A DNA stretch of 36,422 bases from F1-60-MAGs027 sp044344715 (GCA_044344715.1 JBIJCI010000014.1:1-36422), one strand, 5' to 3'; positions 24,747-33,066 are shown, counted from the stretch's first letter. Numbers and translations: made by a program. The notes: generated by a model from the sequence alone, not told the origin.

Positions 24747-25658
24747 TCAGGTCCCCAGGTACTTGCGCAGGTACGAAGCACCGAGCGAGATTGCGGCCGC
24801 GGCATCGTCGAGGACCTCGCTCATCCCGAAGAAGGCGTGTATTTGTCCGTTGAACCGTACGGTCGACGTCGGCACGCCCACCGATGCAAGGCGTGCCGCG
24901 TACTGCTCACCCTCGTCGCGCAACGGGTCGAACTCGGCGGTGATGACGAGGGTGGGCGGCGACTTGCCGAGCGTCGAGTCGTCGCTGAGGATCGGCGAGA
25001 GCATCGGATCGGAACGACGGGCATCGTCGCCGCCGATGTAGTGACCGATGAACCACCTCATCGAGTCGGCGGTGAGCAGGTAGCCCTGGGCGTTGTCCCG
25101 GTGGCTCTGCTGACCCATGCGCATGTCGGTGGCCGGGTACACGAGCAACTGGAACACGGGCTTCTCGCCGGCATGCATCGCCACGAGTGCCGCCAGGTTG
25201 CCGCCCGCCGAATCGCCGCCAATGGCAATCCGCTTCGCGTCGATCCCGAGTGCCGAAGCGTTGGAGAAGATCCAACGGGTGGCTGCGATGCAGTCCTCAA
25301 GCGCGGCGGGGGCCGGGTGCTCGGGGGCCAGGCGGTAGTCGACCGCGATCACGTTGCATCTACCTTCCCGAGCGAGCTTCCGGCAGATGTCGTCGTGCGA
25401 ATCGAGATCGCCGATCACCCAACCGCCGCCGTGGTAGTAGATGAGGAGTGGAGCGGGCGTTTCCGCGGACGAGCGGTAGAAACGACATCGCACTCCCCCG
25501 GCGTCGAGGTCGCGAATCTCGTGTAACTGCACCGTAGAGACGGTTCGCATGGCGAGGTAGGTCGCACGACCCTGCTCGGGGGTCAACTCATGAAGGGGAG
25601 GAGCTCCAAGTTGCCGCATGGCCTCGAGAACCGCGGCCGTTTGATGATGGAGCGGCAT
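24747..25658 (-). CDS. Alpha/beta hydrolase, HSL family esterase
   Basis: A 303-residue esterase/lipase of the hormone-sensitive-lipase group (alpha/beta-hydrolase fold 3). The oxyanion motif HGGGW is at residues 76-80 and the catalytic triad is Ser150 (GDSAGG), Asp244 (EFDPLRD) and His274 (IHAF). No signal peptide, so it acts in the cytoplasm on short-chain esters. It is the first gene of the pair with the MOSC protein, starting at ATG 25658 with GGGGA 2 bases upstream. The tRNA-Arg gene lies 37 bases upstream on the other strand. Confidence 0.93.
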   Translation of the reverse strand: MPLHHQTAAVLEAMRQLGAPPLHELTPEQGRATYLAMRTVSTVQLHEIRDLDAGGVRCRFYRSSAETPAPLLIYYHGGGWVIGDLDSHDDICRKLAREGRCNVIAVDYRLAPEHPAPAALEDCIAATRWIFSNASALGIDAKRIAIGGDSAGGNLAALVAMHAGEKPVFQLLVYPATDMRMGQQSHRDNAQGYLLTADSMRWFIGHYIGGDDARRSDPMLSPILSDDSTLGKSPPTLVITAEFDPLRDEGEQYAARLASVGVPTSTVRFNGQIHAFFGMSEVLDDAAAAISLGASYLRKYLGT

Positions 25659-25695
25659 TCCCCAATCATGGCAGGCGGTAGCGTGACGCGCACCA

Positions 25696-25768
25696 GCGTT
25701 CGTAGCTCAATGGATAGAGCATCTGACTTCGGATCAGAGGGTTGGGGGTTCGAGTCCCTCCGAGCGCG
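25696..25768 (+). tRNA. tRNA-Arg (anticodon TCG)
   Basis: A complete cloverleaf: 7-bp acceptor stem (GCGTTCG with CGAGCGC), D stem GCTC/GAGC with 8-base loop, anticodon stem TCTGA/TCAGA with loop CTTCGGA, 5-base variable region, T stem GGGGG/CCCTC with TTCGAGT loop, discriminator G at 25768. No CCA is encoded. Its 3' part recurs near 28.7 kb and again, degenerate, near 29.77 kb. Confidence 0.96.
25724..25768 (+). repeat. tRNA-Arg 3' end, first of three direct copies (att-like)
   Basis: The last 45 bases of the tRNA-Arg gene (starting at GACTTCGG of the anticodon arm) are the reference copy. Direct repeats of a tRNA 3' end are the usual footprint of site-specific integration of islands. The matching copies at 28688-28732 and 29752-29781 are listed separately. 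Confidence 0.85.
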
Positions 25769-25869
25769 CTTGTCCGGTGGGTGCGCATCACCAGGGTGAA
25801 GAACTTGAAGTTGCTTGACCGACTGTTGCAGCCGGTCAGTAAAGTCGGGGCTGAAATCTCCAAACTAAA

Positions 25870-25894
25870 CATGAGTAGTACGGTGCTACTCATG
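25870..25894. other. Inverted repeat at the start of the membrane-protein gene
   Basis: CATGAGTAG (25870-25878) is followed after 7 bases by its exact complement CTACTCATG (25886-25894). Both arms contain an in-frame ATG of the membrane-protein gene (25871 and 25892). It could be a hairpin hiding the start or an operator. Confidence 0.6.
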
Positions 25895-27283
25895 CCTCGA
25901 GACACGGCAAGTCTCTTCATGGGTCGCCGATTCGTCGGTGTATGCACCGGGGTCATGATCCTCTACATATACGGCTGGTGCACAAGGTGGACGTTCGACC
26001 CCGCATTTCGTCCGTTCGCTACACAGGATCACTTCTTCACGGCTCAAGCCGACGCCCTGCTCCGCGGACGACTCTGGGTGGATCCGGGTTCTCTGAAACC
26101 GGGTCAGGTCGACGAATGTTGGTACATCGAGGGCCGCTGCTTCGGATACTTCGGCTTGACACCGAGCCTGCTGCGCATCCCGATACTGCTCGTCGTCGGT
26201 GACACCACCATGAGTCTCGCGCCGATCATGATTCCCCTCGCGGCAGGTATCGCATTCGGTTCGTCGCTCGATCTCTGCAGACAACTCGCCGCGCCAATGC
26301 GGGATCGACTGCGTGGTGTCGTCTTCATGTGTATTGCGGCGGTAACGCTCGGTCCGGGGAGCCTTCTCGTCCTGCTGGCCGACCCCTACGTGTACCCGGA
26401 AGCAATCGTTTGGTCGGTCGCCTTCGTTGCACTGGCGGTCAACTTCTTCTGGCGCTGGCTCCAGGGCGGGAATCCGCGGCATCTTGGCTTCTCACTCCTG
26501 TGTTGTGTGCTTGCTGCCGGCGCGCGACCTACCACTCTCGCGGTCGGGGGAGTCTTGGGTCTGGCTCTACTCATCGCACGTCGTAAAGGATCGGAGCTAC
26601 GGTTCAGCACCCTGACCACAGCCTTGGGTTTCATCGTCCTACCCGTTCTCCTCAGCCTTGGCACTTTCTTCGTGAAGTTCGGTCAGTTCTCGCCGCCATC
26701 AACTGCGTACCAGAACCCGACCGAAATCGGCACCAAGCCCCGCACAGGTCCCTGCAATCTTGCGGTCGGCTTGCACCCGAAGTTCGTGCCAACGAATCTC
26801 CTCGCCTATCTGCGTCCCGACGCCGTTCGTTTCTGGCGCGACTGGCCTCCCGTCCGCTTCAGGTTCGGCTCGTGCATTGGGCCGAATAGCCCGACGTATC
26901 TTTGGCCGCTGAGCGAGGGTGATGTCTACGTAGAGAAGACCACCAGCTTGTCAAACACGATGCCGATTCCTCTGTTGGCGGTGGGGGCCACTGCGTTCGC
27001 GGCAACGCGGCGTAGGCGAACGAGGGAACTAGTAGTCCTCATGGCGGTGGCGACCTCCGGCTTGGTAACGGCTACCAACATGGCGATGACAACGCGGTAC
27101 CTGGGCGACTTCTATCCACTGCTGGCCACCGGGCTGGCTTTCTCGTCAGCCCTGGTCAAGTCGGTGAGCAGGAAACCGGTCCTGATACTCCTTAGTTGTG
27201 CGGCGATCGTGCTCGCCCTATGGTCCGTGGTTGCAAATGCCAGCCTCTTCACGAGATACGGATGGATGTTTCTCTCTCCATGA
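25871..27283 (+). CDS. Polytopic membrane protein, possible GT-C-type glycosyltransferase
   Basis: A 470-residue protein with about ten hydrophobic segments. The first outward loop holds RPFATQDHFF and YIEGRCFGYFGLTPSLLR, and a soluble loop between about 275 and 345 is polar and Cys-containing. The pattern is that of polyprenyl-phosphate-sugar-dependent mannosyl/arabinosyl transferases, but no diagnostic motif is certain, so this stays a guess. The start is uncertain: ATG 25871, 25892 or 25919. None has a clear Shine-Dalgarno. Its codon use and base composition look less GC-rich than the neighbours, consistent with acquisition. It is the first gene after the tRNA. Confidence 0.65.
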   Translation: MSSTVLLMPRDTASLFMGRRFVGVCTGVMILYIYGWCTRWTFDPAFRPFATQDHFFTAQADALLRGRLWVDPGSLKPGQVDECWYIEGRCFGYFGLTPSLLRIPILLVVGDTTMSLAPIMIPLAAGIAFGSSLDLCRQLAAPMRDRLRGVVFMCIAAVTLGPGSLLVLLADPYVYPEAIVWSVAFVALAVNFFWRWLQGGNPRHLGFSLLCCVLAAGARPTTLAVGGVLGLALLIARRKGSELRFSTLTTALGFIVLPVLLSLGTFFVKFGQFSPPSTAYQNPTEIGTKPRTGPCNLAVGLHPKFVPTNLLAYLRPDAVRFWRDWPPVRFRFGSCIGPNSPTYLWPLSEGDVYVEKTTSLSNTMPIPLLAVGATAFAATRRRRTRELVVLMAVATSGLVTATNMAMTTRYLGDFYPLLATGLAFSSALVKSVSRKPVLILLSCAAIVLALWSVVANASLFTRYGWMFLSP

Positions 27284-27384
27284 CAAATCCGGAACTCACC
27301 CAATCTCCCTGACTGCTCAGAAGTCGTTGAGTAGCGATGTACAGGACCGAGTGACCCGAACCCGAATGAGCGTAGATTTGCGCC

Positions 27385-28620
27385 ATGCTCATGGAGTTCG
27401 GCAGCCCATCGCCGCGGAAGCACGTAGTGGTCGTCGGTGCGGGTTTCGGCGGCCTCGCATGTGCCCGAAAACTCCGCTCGTCGCCGTCGTACGAGGTGAC
27501 GCTGGTGGATCGGAATCCGTACCAACTGTTCTCGCCGCTCCTCTACCAGGTGGCGACGGCATCACTGCCCGAGGACGACATCGCCTTCCCGGTACGCACG
27601 GCGTATCGCGAGGTGCAGTTCGTGCGCGCCACGGTGACCGGAATCGACACCGCGGCGAAATCGATCTCACTCTCCACCGGTAGGACGCTGACGTACGACG
27701 ATCTCGTGCTGGCCGTGGGGTCGGAGGGTACGACGTTCGGAATCCCCGGCGTGGCCGAGCACACGTTTCAGATGAAGTCGGTCGTGGACGCGCGTGCGAT
27801 TCGGACCTCGTTACTGAGGAACTACGAGAGCGTCGAGGACGGAATTCTTCCCCTCGAGGGTCTGAACGTCGTCATCGTCGGTGGCGGGCCGACCGGTGTT
27901 GAGCTGGCCGGGGCCGTGCGGGAACTACAGGGTGAAATCAAGCGCGAGTTCGAACACATCGCGCCGAAAGCTACGGTCACGTTGTTGGAGGCGGGACCAC
28001 GTTTGCTGCCGAGTTTCCAGACGGGTTCGAGCGAACATGCCCGGAAGGCCCTGAACAAGATGGGGGTTGACGTGCGCCTCAATGCCACCGTCGTGGAGGC
28101 CACAACCAGCTCGCTGCGTTTGAAGGACGGCACCGAGCTGATTGCAGGCACCCGTATATGGGCCGCAGGTGTCGTTGCGCCACCGCATTGGAGGTTCCTC
28201 GGCGAGGCCGATCGTGGCAATCGCCTGAAGGTGCGGCCCACCATGCAGCTCACCGACGACGTGTGGGTCGTCGGTGACGCGGCCAGTTTCGAGGGTGCGC
28301 AGGGACGTCCCCTGCCGATGATCGCACCGGTCGCGATTCAGCAGGGCCGGCACGTTGCGCGACAGTTGATACGTCGGGAACGCGGAGAGCCGCTGGAAAC
28401 GTTCCGGTACCGCGACAAAGGACAGATGGCCACGATCGGACGGCGCAAGGCCGTGGTCGAGATCCGCCCGTGGTTGCGGTTCAGCGGCACGCTCGCCTGG
28501 CTCACCTGGCTGGCGTTGCATCTCGCCTACCTCTCCGGCGGGCGAAACCGCACCAGCATCTTCGCCGACTGGGTGTGGAACTACCTGGTGTGGACACCGC
28601 GCCGAACCGTCGTGGAATGA
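27385..28620 (+). CDS. ndh: Type II NADH dehydrogenase (NDH-2)
   Basis: A single-chain, non-proton-pumping FAD enzyme passing electrons from NADH to quinone. The 411-residue protein has the FAD-binding GAGFGG (18-23), the NAD-binding GGGPTG (166-171), the second FAD motif V-W-V-V-G-D-A (near 290) and a hydrophobic C-terminal region (about 363-385) for membrane attachment. Start ATG 27385 or ATG 27391. It lies inside the first tRNA-bounded segment, 101 bases after the membrane-protein gene. NDH-2 in an accessory segment could be a backup copy; this depends on the rest of the genome. Confidence 0.94.
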   Translation: MLMEFGSPSPRKHVVVVGAGFGGLACARKLRSSPSYEVTLVDRNPYQLFSPLLYQVATASLPEDDIAFPVRTAYREVQFVRATVTGIDTAAKSISLSTGRTLTYDDLVLAVGSEGTTFGIPGVAEHTFQMKSVVDARAIRTSLLRNYESVEDGILPLEGLNVVIVGGGPTGVELAGAVRELQGEIKREFEHIAPKATVTLLEAGPRLLPSFQTGSSEHARKALNKMGVDVRLNATVVEATTSSLRLKDGTELIAGTRIWAAGVVAPPHWRFLGEADRGNRLKVRPTMQLTDDVWVVGDAASFEGAQGRPLPMIAPVAIQQGRHVARQLIRRERGEPLETFRYRDKGQMATIGRRKAVVEIRPWLRFSGTLAWLTWLALHLAYLSGGRNRTSIFADWVWNYLVWTPRRTVVE

Positions 28621-28660
28621 ACCCCGCTCCATACCCATCGGTCGTCAACGATCATCGACG

Positions 28661-28688
28661 CGTGCCGGATCTGCCGTGACCCGGCACG
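28661..28688. terminator. Stem-loop at the end of the NDH-2 unit, touching the tRNA copy
   Basis: CGTGCCGG (28661-28668) and CCGGCACG (28681-28688) are perfect complements with a 12-base loop, 40 bases after the ndh stop. The last base is the first base of the tRNA-3'-end copy. It may be the ndh terminator or a recombination-related arm beside the attachment site. Confidence 0.6.
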
Positions 28689-28732
28689 ACTTCGGATCAG
28701 GGGGCTGGGGGTTCGAGTCCCTCCGAGCGCGC
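28688..28732 (+). repeat. Second copy of the tRNA-Arg 3' end
   Basis: 45 bases matching tRNA-Arg from the anticodon loop to beyond the acceptor stem with two mismatches (in the variable region). The 5' half is absent, so it is not a gene. It marks the right border of segment A (25769-28732). Confidence 0.88.
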
Positions 28733-28819
28733 CAGATTCTCCAGGTCTCGTAGCGTGCGGCCCGACGGCTCGGCATACGGAACCACCCCGCCCGGGAAGA
28801 ATGCATCGATCTCCGAACG

Positions 28820-29675
28820 TTACGGATAGATGGCAAACACTTCGGTCAATGACTCCAACGACCACCGACCGTCGATCGACCAATGATCTTCCACACCCAG
28901 TGGGTGATGAATCGCAACGTCGGGGCCTTCGATCACAAACACACGACCCATGAATCGGCAGGCTGAGCTCGCCAGGTACAGCACCAACGGCGTCACGTGA
29001 CCGGGTTCGTAACGGTCGAAGCCGTCAGATTGCGGCATCAACGCCAGCACCTTGGGGGTGCCTCCACCATCCTCGTTCGAGCGCACGGTGTAACGGCATT
29101 CACTCGTACCCGTACTTCGCCAGTTCCTGTGCATGACTCACCGTCAGCGCAGTGACACCTGCCTTCGCCGCTCCGTGTACGCCGCCACCCGCGGCGGGGT
29201 GCAGACCGACGGCCGAAATGGTGTTGATGATTGCGCGACGTGCCGTGGCACCGATGGCGGCCCAATGGCTTGCAGCGAAGTGGCTCACTGCACGCGTGCC
29301 TTTCAGATGAGCATCAAGCTGCAGGTCGGCATCGACCTCTGAGAGATCGACGGGGGAGCTCGGGCGGTTGTTCCCCGCATAGTTGATGACGATGTCGAGT
29401 CGACCGAATTCAGAGATTGCAAAACTTACGATGCCTTCGGCACTCACCCACGCGGCGACGGAGCCTCTATTCGCTACGGCACGACCACCGTTCACGATGA
29501 TCTCATCGGTGACACATTGCGCAGAGCCGCCGATCGGTGCATCACCGGTGACGGCCACTCCGGGATCGTTCACCACGACGGCAGCACCGTGTGCGGCAAG
29601 TGCCAGCGCATACTCACGCCCGAGACCGCTACCGACTCCGGTCACGATCGCGACTTTGCCATTAAACGGTCGCAT
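28820..29675 (-). pseudogene. Frameshifted SDR oxidoreductase (MFE-2/hydroxyacyl-CoA dehydrogenase-like)
   Basis: The N-terminal part from ATG 29675 has the short-chain dehydrogenase signature T-G-x-x-S-G-L-G-R-E and N-Y-A-G, and continues normally to ...ELAKYGYE, then stops at 29100. The sequence then resumes in a second frame (RVNAVTPCARTRM, about 29100-29070) and a third (DGFDRYEPGHVTPLVLYLAS to ...LTEVFAIYP, ending 28820). Together these rebuild a typical dehydrogenase of about 285 residues with a linker. A one-base loss near 29110 and a second shift near 29065 explain it. The catalytic Tyr of YxxxK is also His (VHGAAK). It is inactive or a decayed remnant and fills segment B. Confidence 0.83.
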
Positions 29676-29751
29676 CCCACCCGGAGTTATCCGTACTCGC
29701 GACCCGATGTAACGGCTGGAGCCGAGCCTCAGACATTGAGCCCGCGTCTCC

Positions 29752-29781
29752 GGTTGGGGGGCGAATCCCTCCGAGCGCGCT
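29752..29781 (+). repeat. Third, degenerate copy of the tRNA-Arg 3' end
   Basis: GGTTGGGGG then a short altered piece and CCCTCCGAGCGCGC, about 30 bases matching the T-arm and acceptor 3' strand with one deletion and two or three changes. It sits one base before the collagen-like gene stop (29783) and bounds segment B on its right. Confidence 0.7.
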
Positions 29782-29782
29782 A

Positions 29783-30544
29783 CTAGGGATTCGGAAAGAC
29801 CCGGGCGGTCGCAGTCACCTCGTTGACGGCGAGGGCAATCATCGAACCGTTTGACAACGCGAAGATGTTTTCTGGGTTCTCGTCCACCTTGCAGTGGACC
29901 TCGATTGCGCCGCCCGTCCCGGGGACCGTGACGAAGCCGTTCTTTGAGTAATTCCATCGTGATTCGAACACCGCGTATTCACCACCCCGAGTTGAGTCTT
30001 GGGGAATCCAAATCTTCCTGGCGCCGCCCCATTCTTGGACCTCGAATCCACAGCCGAAGTACTGGGGCTGTCCCCAATTCAACACGTCCGTATTGAAGAA
30101 GACGAGGTAGGTACCAGGAGCTACGTCACTGATTCGACCGACGACCGTGCTCGCGTCCGTGTTGAGGTAGAGATCTGCGTCCAGTAATCGGTAGTACGCC
30201 TTGCTAAGTCCATTCGAGCCGGCTGCACCGGCCGGACCAGCCGGACCCGACGCACCAGCTGGACCTGCCGGACCCGATGCACCAACTGGACCTGCTGGAC
30301 CTCGTTGATTGAGGGTGAGACGATTCTCTGTCGCCCGATCACAACGGTTGCGGCGAGACTCCTGTCGCATCGCGCCGGTCTGCTTGTCGACGCAGATCAT
30401 CACCTCCGAATCAGGGGCCAATGCAAGGACACTCCCTGTTATGGCAACGAGTACCAATGCCGCCGCAATCGCAGTCGGAATCGTGCGCTTGAGTGTCCTG
30501 CTTCTTTCCACTTCGATACCATATACAACTTCGCTGTGGGGCAT
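29783..30544 (-). CDS. Short collagen-like secreted protein
   Basis: A protein of about 253 residues with an N-terminal membrane or signal segment (about residues 23-45), then I-C-V-D-K-Q-T-G-A-M-R (Cys-containing), and ten Gly-x-y triplets (about residues 82-111, rich in GPA and GAS). The second half is a compact predicted beta domain with two cysteines. The N-terminal I-x-x-C-V-x-x-x-T-G pattern before the collagen part is common in actinobacterial collagen-like proteins. Start: ATG 30544 (TTG 30547 also possible, or GTG 30511). It is divergent from a larger collagen-like gene 92 bases away. Confidence 0.8.
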   Translation of the reverse strand: MPHSEVVYGIEVERSRTLKRTIPTAIAAALVLVAITGSVLALAPDSEVMICVDKQTGAMRQESRRNRCDRATENRLTLNQRGPAGPVGASGPAGPAGASGPAGPAGAAGSNGLSKAYYRLLDADLYLNTDASTVVGRISDVAPGTYLVFFNTDVLNWGQPQYFGCGFEVQEWGGARKIWIPQDSTRGGEYAVFESRWNYSKNGFVTVPGTGGAIEVHCKVDENPENIFALSNGSMIALAVNEVTATARVFPNP

Positions 30545-30635
30545 CAACAGTATGCAAATGGCTCTTCAACCACGAAACTCGGAAGGGAACGTTCGTACCG
30601 TGGAGCCAGCGTGATCCACCCATATCGTCCTTGGC

Positions 30636-31622
30636 GTGGGACGTACCACCCTACGGACGGTCCTTGCGGTGTCGTTACTCACTGCCGGTGGAGTGCTCTT
30701 GACCAATGCCGGTGGATTGTGGAGTGACGGTCAATCCGGGGTTGATGACAAATCAACCACCACGGCCGTTGAATCCAGCGTCACTTCGACGACGGACGCC
30801 GCATCCGTACCACCCATCACGGTGACCGGTCCGCCGGGTGCGACGGGTGAACGAGGCGAGACGGGACGCACAGGACCGCGAGGACTGCCCGGGCCACGGG
30901 GCCCTCGTGGACGCGTTGGACCAGTCGGACCACAGGGCCTTGTCGGACCAACCGGACTACAAGGTGCACCCGGACTGCAGGGCATGTCCGGACCACAAGG
31001 AGTAGTCGGCGCAACCGGACCACAGGGCCTTGTCGGACCAACCGGACCTCAAGGCCCAACTGGACCAACCGGACCACAGGGCCTTGTCGGACCAACCGGA
31101 CCAACCGGACCAACCGGACCCCAGGGAGATTCGGGACCGCCGGGTGGATTCGGTCTCTACGGTTCGTTCTACGACACCACCACGGTGTTGTTGGCCGGTA
31201 ACACTCCGATTGCCGTTCCGCTCAACACCACCGACGAGTCGTCGGGCGTGGCGATCGAGAACGATGACGACTCGCGACCAACTCGCATTCAAGTGGCCAG
31301 CGGCGGCGTGTTCAACATTGCATTCTCGATGCAGTTGCAGAAGTCCGACAGCGGTGTGGACGCGGTGAGCATCTGGTTGGAGAAGAACGGCGTGGCGGTC
31401 CCCTGGAGTTCGACGGATCTCTACCTGCAGGACGCCGACCTGCGGTCTCGGGTCGTTGCTGCATGGAACTTCTTCGTTCCGCTACAAGCCGGTGAGTACG
31501 TTCGACTGATCATCGTCGCGACCAACAATCTCCGAACGTCCATCCTCGCCGTACCGAACCCGACGATTCCAGGTCAACCCGCGATTCCGTCCACGATTCT
31601 CACGGTGAACCAGGTGGGGTGA
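30636..31622 (+). CDS. Collagen-like surface protein (36 Gly-x-y triplets)
   Basis: A 328-residue secreted protein. Signal or anchor region at about 5-26, a Ser/Thr-rich linker, an uninterrupted run of 36 Gly-x-y triplets from residue 65 to about 172 (many GPT, GPQ, GLV), and a C-terminal globular domain of about 150 residues with strands typical of a C1q/TNF-like trimer-forming jelly roll (GVFNIAFSMQL, EYVRLIIVATNN). Bacterial collagens trimerise and display the tip at the surface. Three identical 32-base DNA repeats occur inside. Start is GTG; no ATG nearby. Confidence 0.85.
   Translation: MGRTTLRTVLAVSLLTAGGVLLTNAGGLWSDGQSGVDDKSTTTAVESSVTSTTDAASVPPITVTGPPGATGERGETGRTGPRGLPGPRGPRGRVGPVGPQGLVGPTGLQGAPGLQGMSGPQGVVGATGPQGLVGPTGPQGPTGPTGPQGLVGPTGPTGPTGPQGDSGPPGGFGLYGSFYDTTTVLLAGNTPIAVPLNTTDESSGVAIENDDDSRPTRIQVASGGVFNIAFSMQLQKSDSGVDAVSIWLEKNGVAVPWSSTDLYLQDADLRSRVVAAWNFFVPLQAGEYVRLIIVATNNLRTSILAVPNPTIPGQPAIPSTILTVNQVG
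30926..31101 (+). repeat. Three identical 32-bp repeats in the collagen-like gene
   Basis: Positions 30926-30957, 31016-31047 and 31070-31101 are identical, spaced 90 and 54 bases apart, both multiples of 18. In frame they encode the P-Q-G-L-V-G-P-T-G repeat. Being identical at DNA level, they can slip or recombine and change the collagen length in steps of whole triplets. Confidence 0.9.
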
Positions 31623-31674
31623 CGAAGAAGATACCGCGGCTGTCGGAGTCCGGCTGCACCGAGGCGCCGGCTCC

Positions 31675-33066
31675 CTACTGCCAGCTCCAACGGATGTCGC
31701 GCGGTGGGCCGATGGGTGTTCCCGCCGTCTCGGGAATCGCATCGAGTGCCTGGCGCAGCTGCAACCAACCAGTCCAGGGATCGTTCCCGGTCGTCGGGCA
31801 GCCGCCACTCACCTGGAGGCACGCCGACGGTTGCGTACCGACACCGGCGATTTGCAGGGGGCTTCCGACCTGCAGTCCGCGGGCGGCAATCACCGCCCAT
31901 TGACGCGCCTGGGATCCGCTTCGGGTATGAATCTGAGGGATCACGACGAGATTCGGGGATGCCTGCGACGACACCCATAACACGTCGTCGATCGTCCAGC
32001 CGTTGTTGCAGCGCAGCGAGCCGACGGTCTGCGGGCATCCGTCGGCCGAACCGAAGTTCCACAGTCTCCGCCCCGTTGAAGCAACGAACCCGCCCACCCA
32101 CGCCCTGGCCTGGCCGACCGGACCCCAACTCGGCTCGATGTCGACCGCGCCCGAGATGGTGACCCGCGGATCCGACACCGCGCGCGCCTGCTCGACGATC
32201 TGCGCCCACACCACACCGCCGTCGAAACCGTTGAACGGCGTGGCACCGCCCGAATTGCTCGTTCCGATCGCCACCTCCCACGGCCCCGTCGCACACTCCG
32301 CAAGGCCCGCGGCCACCGTGGCGGTGGTAGCCGCGATGTCCGTGGCGCTCAGCGCCATACCGAAACCGCTCGCACCTCCCTCGACCTGCCGACCGAACGA
32401 CAGGATCACGACCCCCCTCGGCACGCGCTGTGCCTTCGCGCACATCGCCGCTCGGATACGGGGCGCATTCGACTCGAACGGCAGCACGTCCTGACCCCTT
32501 ACGTAACTGCCGATTGCCACGTTGTGGAGCGCGTCCTCGCGGGCCGGAACGGACGTGGGATACCACACCGGGTCGGTGGCGAGTTCGCTCAGTGACCCGA
32601 GCAAACGGGTGGGCGCCGGCGTCCGTAGACAGCCCTTGGCACACGCTTTCGCCTGCGGCGAGATGGCATCGATATTCACCACGGTGTCCTTCGACTTCGT
32701 CCGTTTCGTACCGAGCGCCACCAACATGATCGTGTTCACCGGGCGACTGCCCTCGAGCACGATCGACCTGCGCTCACGGTCCGACGACCACTGGTCGAGG
32801 TTTCGCACACGGGCGCCGTTCACGTACACCGCGACGCGGCCGCTGCGGGGTCCCGCCATGTACCAGACGGAGAATCGTCGTGCCATAACGTCGAACACCG
32901 CCACAGAGCCGGGGTTGTTCGTCTGCAGGATGGCACCGCCGATGGCATCCTTCTGTCGCACTGCCATCCACGATGCATCGGCGGCCGCCGCATCACGAAA
33001 CGTCACGACGAACGCGGCGGTTGCGAGGATGCCGGCAATGACCGTGCGAACGAACACCCGCATCAT
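31675..33066 (-). CDS. Large secreted protein of unknown function
   Basis: A 463-residue protein with a signal peptide (about 1-28, ending DAAAA). Residues about 40-130 look like a carbohydrate-binding beta domain. The rest alternates strands and helices, with a DIEPSW motif (309-314) and several other Trp-rich strands. D-I-E-P resembles the acidic pair of some glycoside hydrolases with a TIM barrel, but I cannot name a family. Seven or more cysteines suggest disulfides. It lies between a collagen-like gene and a YciI-like gene; it could be a wall or polysaccharide-active enzyme. Confidence 0.6.
   Translation of the reverse strand: MMRVFVRTVIAGILATAAFVVTFRDAAAADASWMAVRQKDAIGGAILQTNNPGSVAVFDVMARRFSVWYMAGPRSGRVAVYVNGARVRNLDQWSSDRERRSIVLEGSRPVNTIMLVALGTKRTKSKDTVVNIDAISPQAKACAKGCLRTPAPTRLLGSLSELATDPVWYPTSVPAREDALHNVAIGSYVRGQDVLPFESNAPRIRAAMCAKAQRVPRGVVILSFGRQVEGGASGFGMALSATDIAATTATVAAGLAECATGPWEVAIGTSNSGGATPFNGFDGGVVWAQIVEQARAVSDPRVTISGAVDIEPSWGPVGQARAWVGGFVASTGRRLWNFGSADGCPQTVGSLRCNNGWTIDDVLWVSSQASPNLVVIPQIHTRSGSQARQWAVIAARGLQVGSPLQIAGVGTQPSACLQVSGGCPTTGNDPWTGWLQLRQALDAIPETAGTPIGPPRDIRWSWQ

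Noticed and set aside
25666..25956. Minus-strand ORF containing the RTPNPLIRSQ-type sequence
   Set aside because: It is the antisense of the tRNA-Arg gene; this peptide is a well-known spurious ORF opposite tRNAs. The same applies to the minus-strand frames at 28581-28883 opposite the second tRNA copy.
28688..28732. A second tRNA-Arg gene
   Set aside because: Only the anticodon-loop-to-acceptor-3' half matches; the 5' acceptor, D-arm and 5' anticodon strand are missing, so it cannot fold as a tRNA.
30731..31292. Minus-strand frames rich in Pro/Val/Arg
   Set aside because: These are the reverse of the collagen-like gene; its repetitive DNA gives open frames on every strand.
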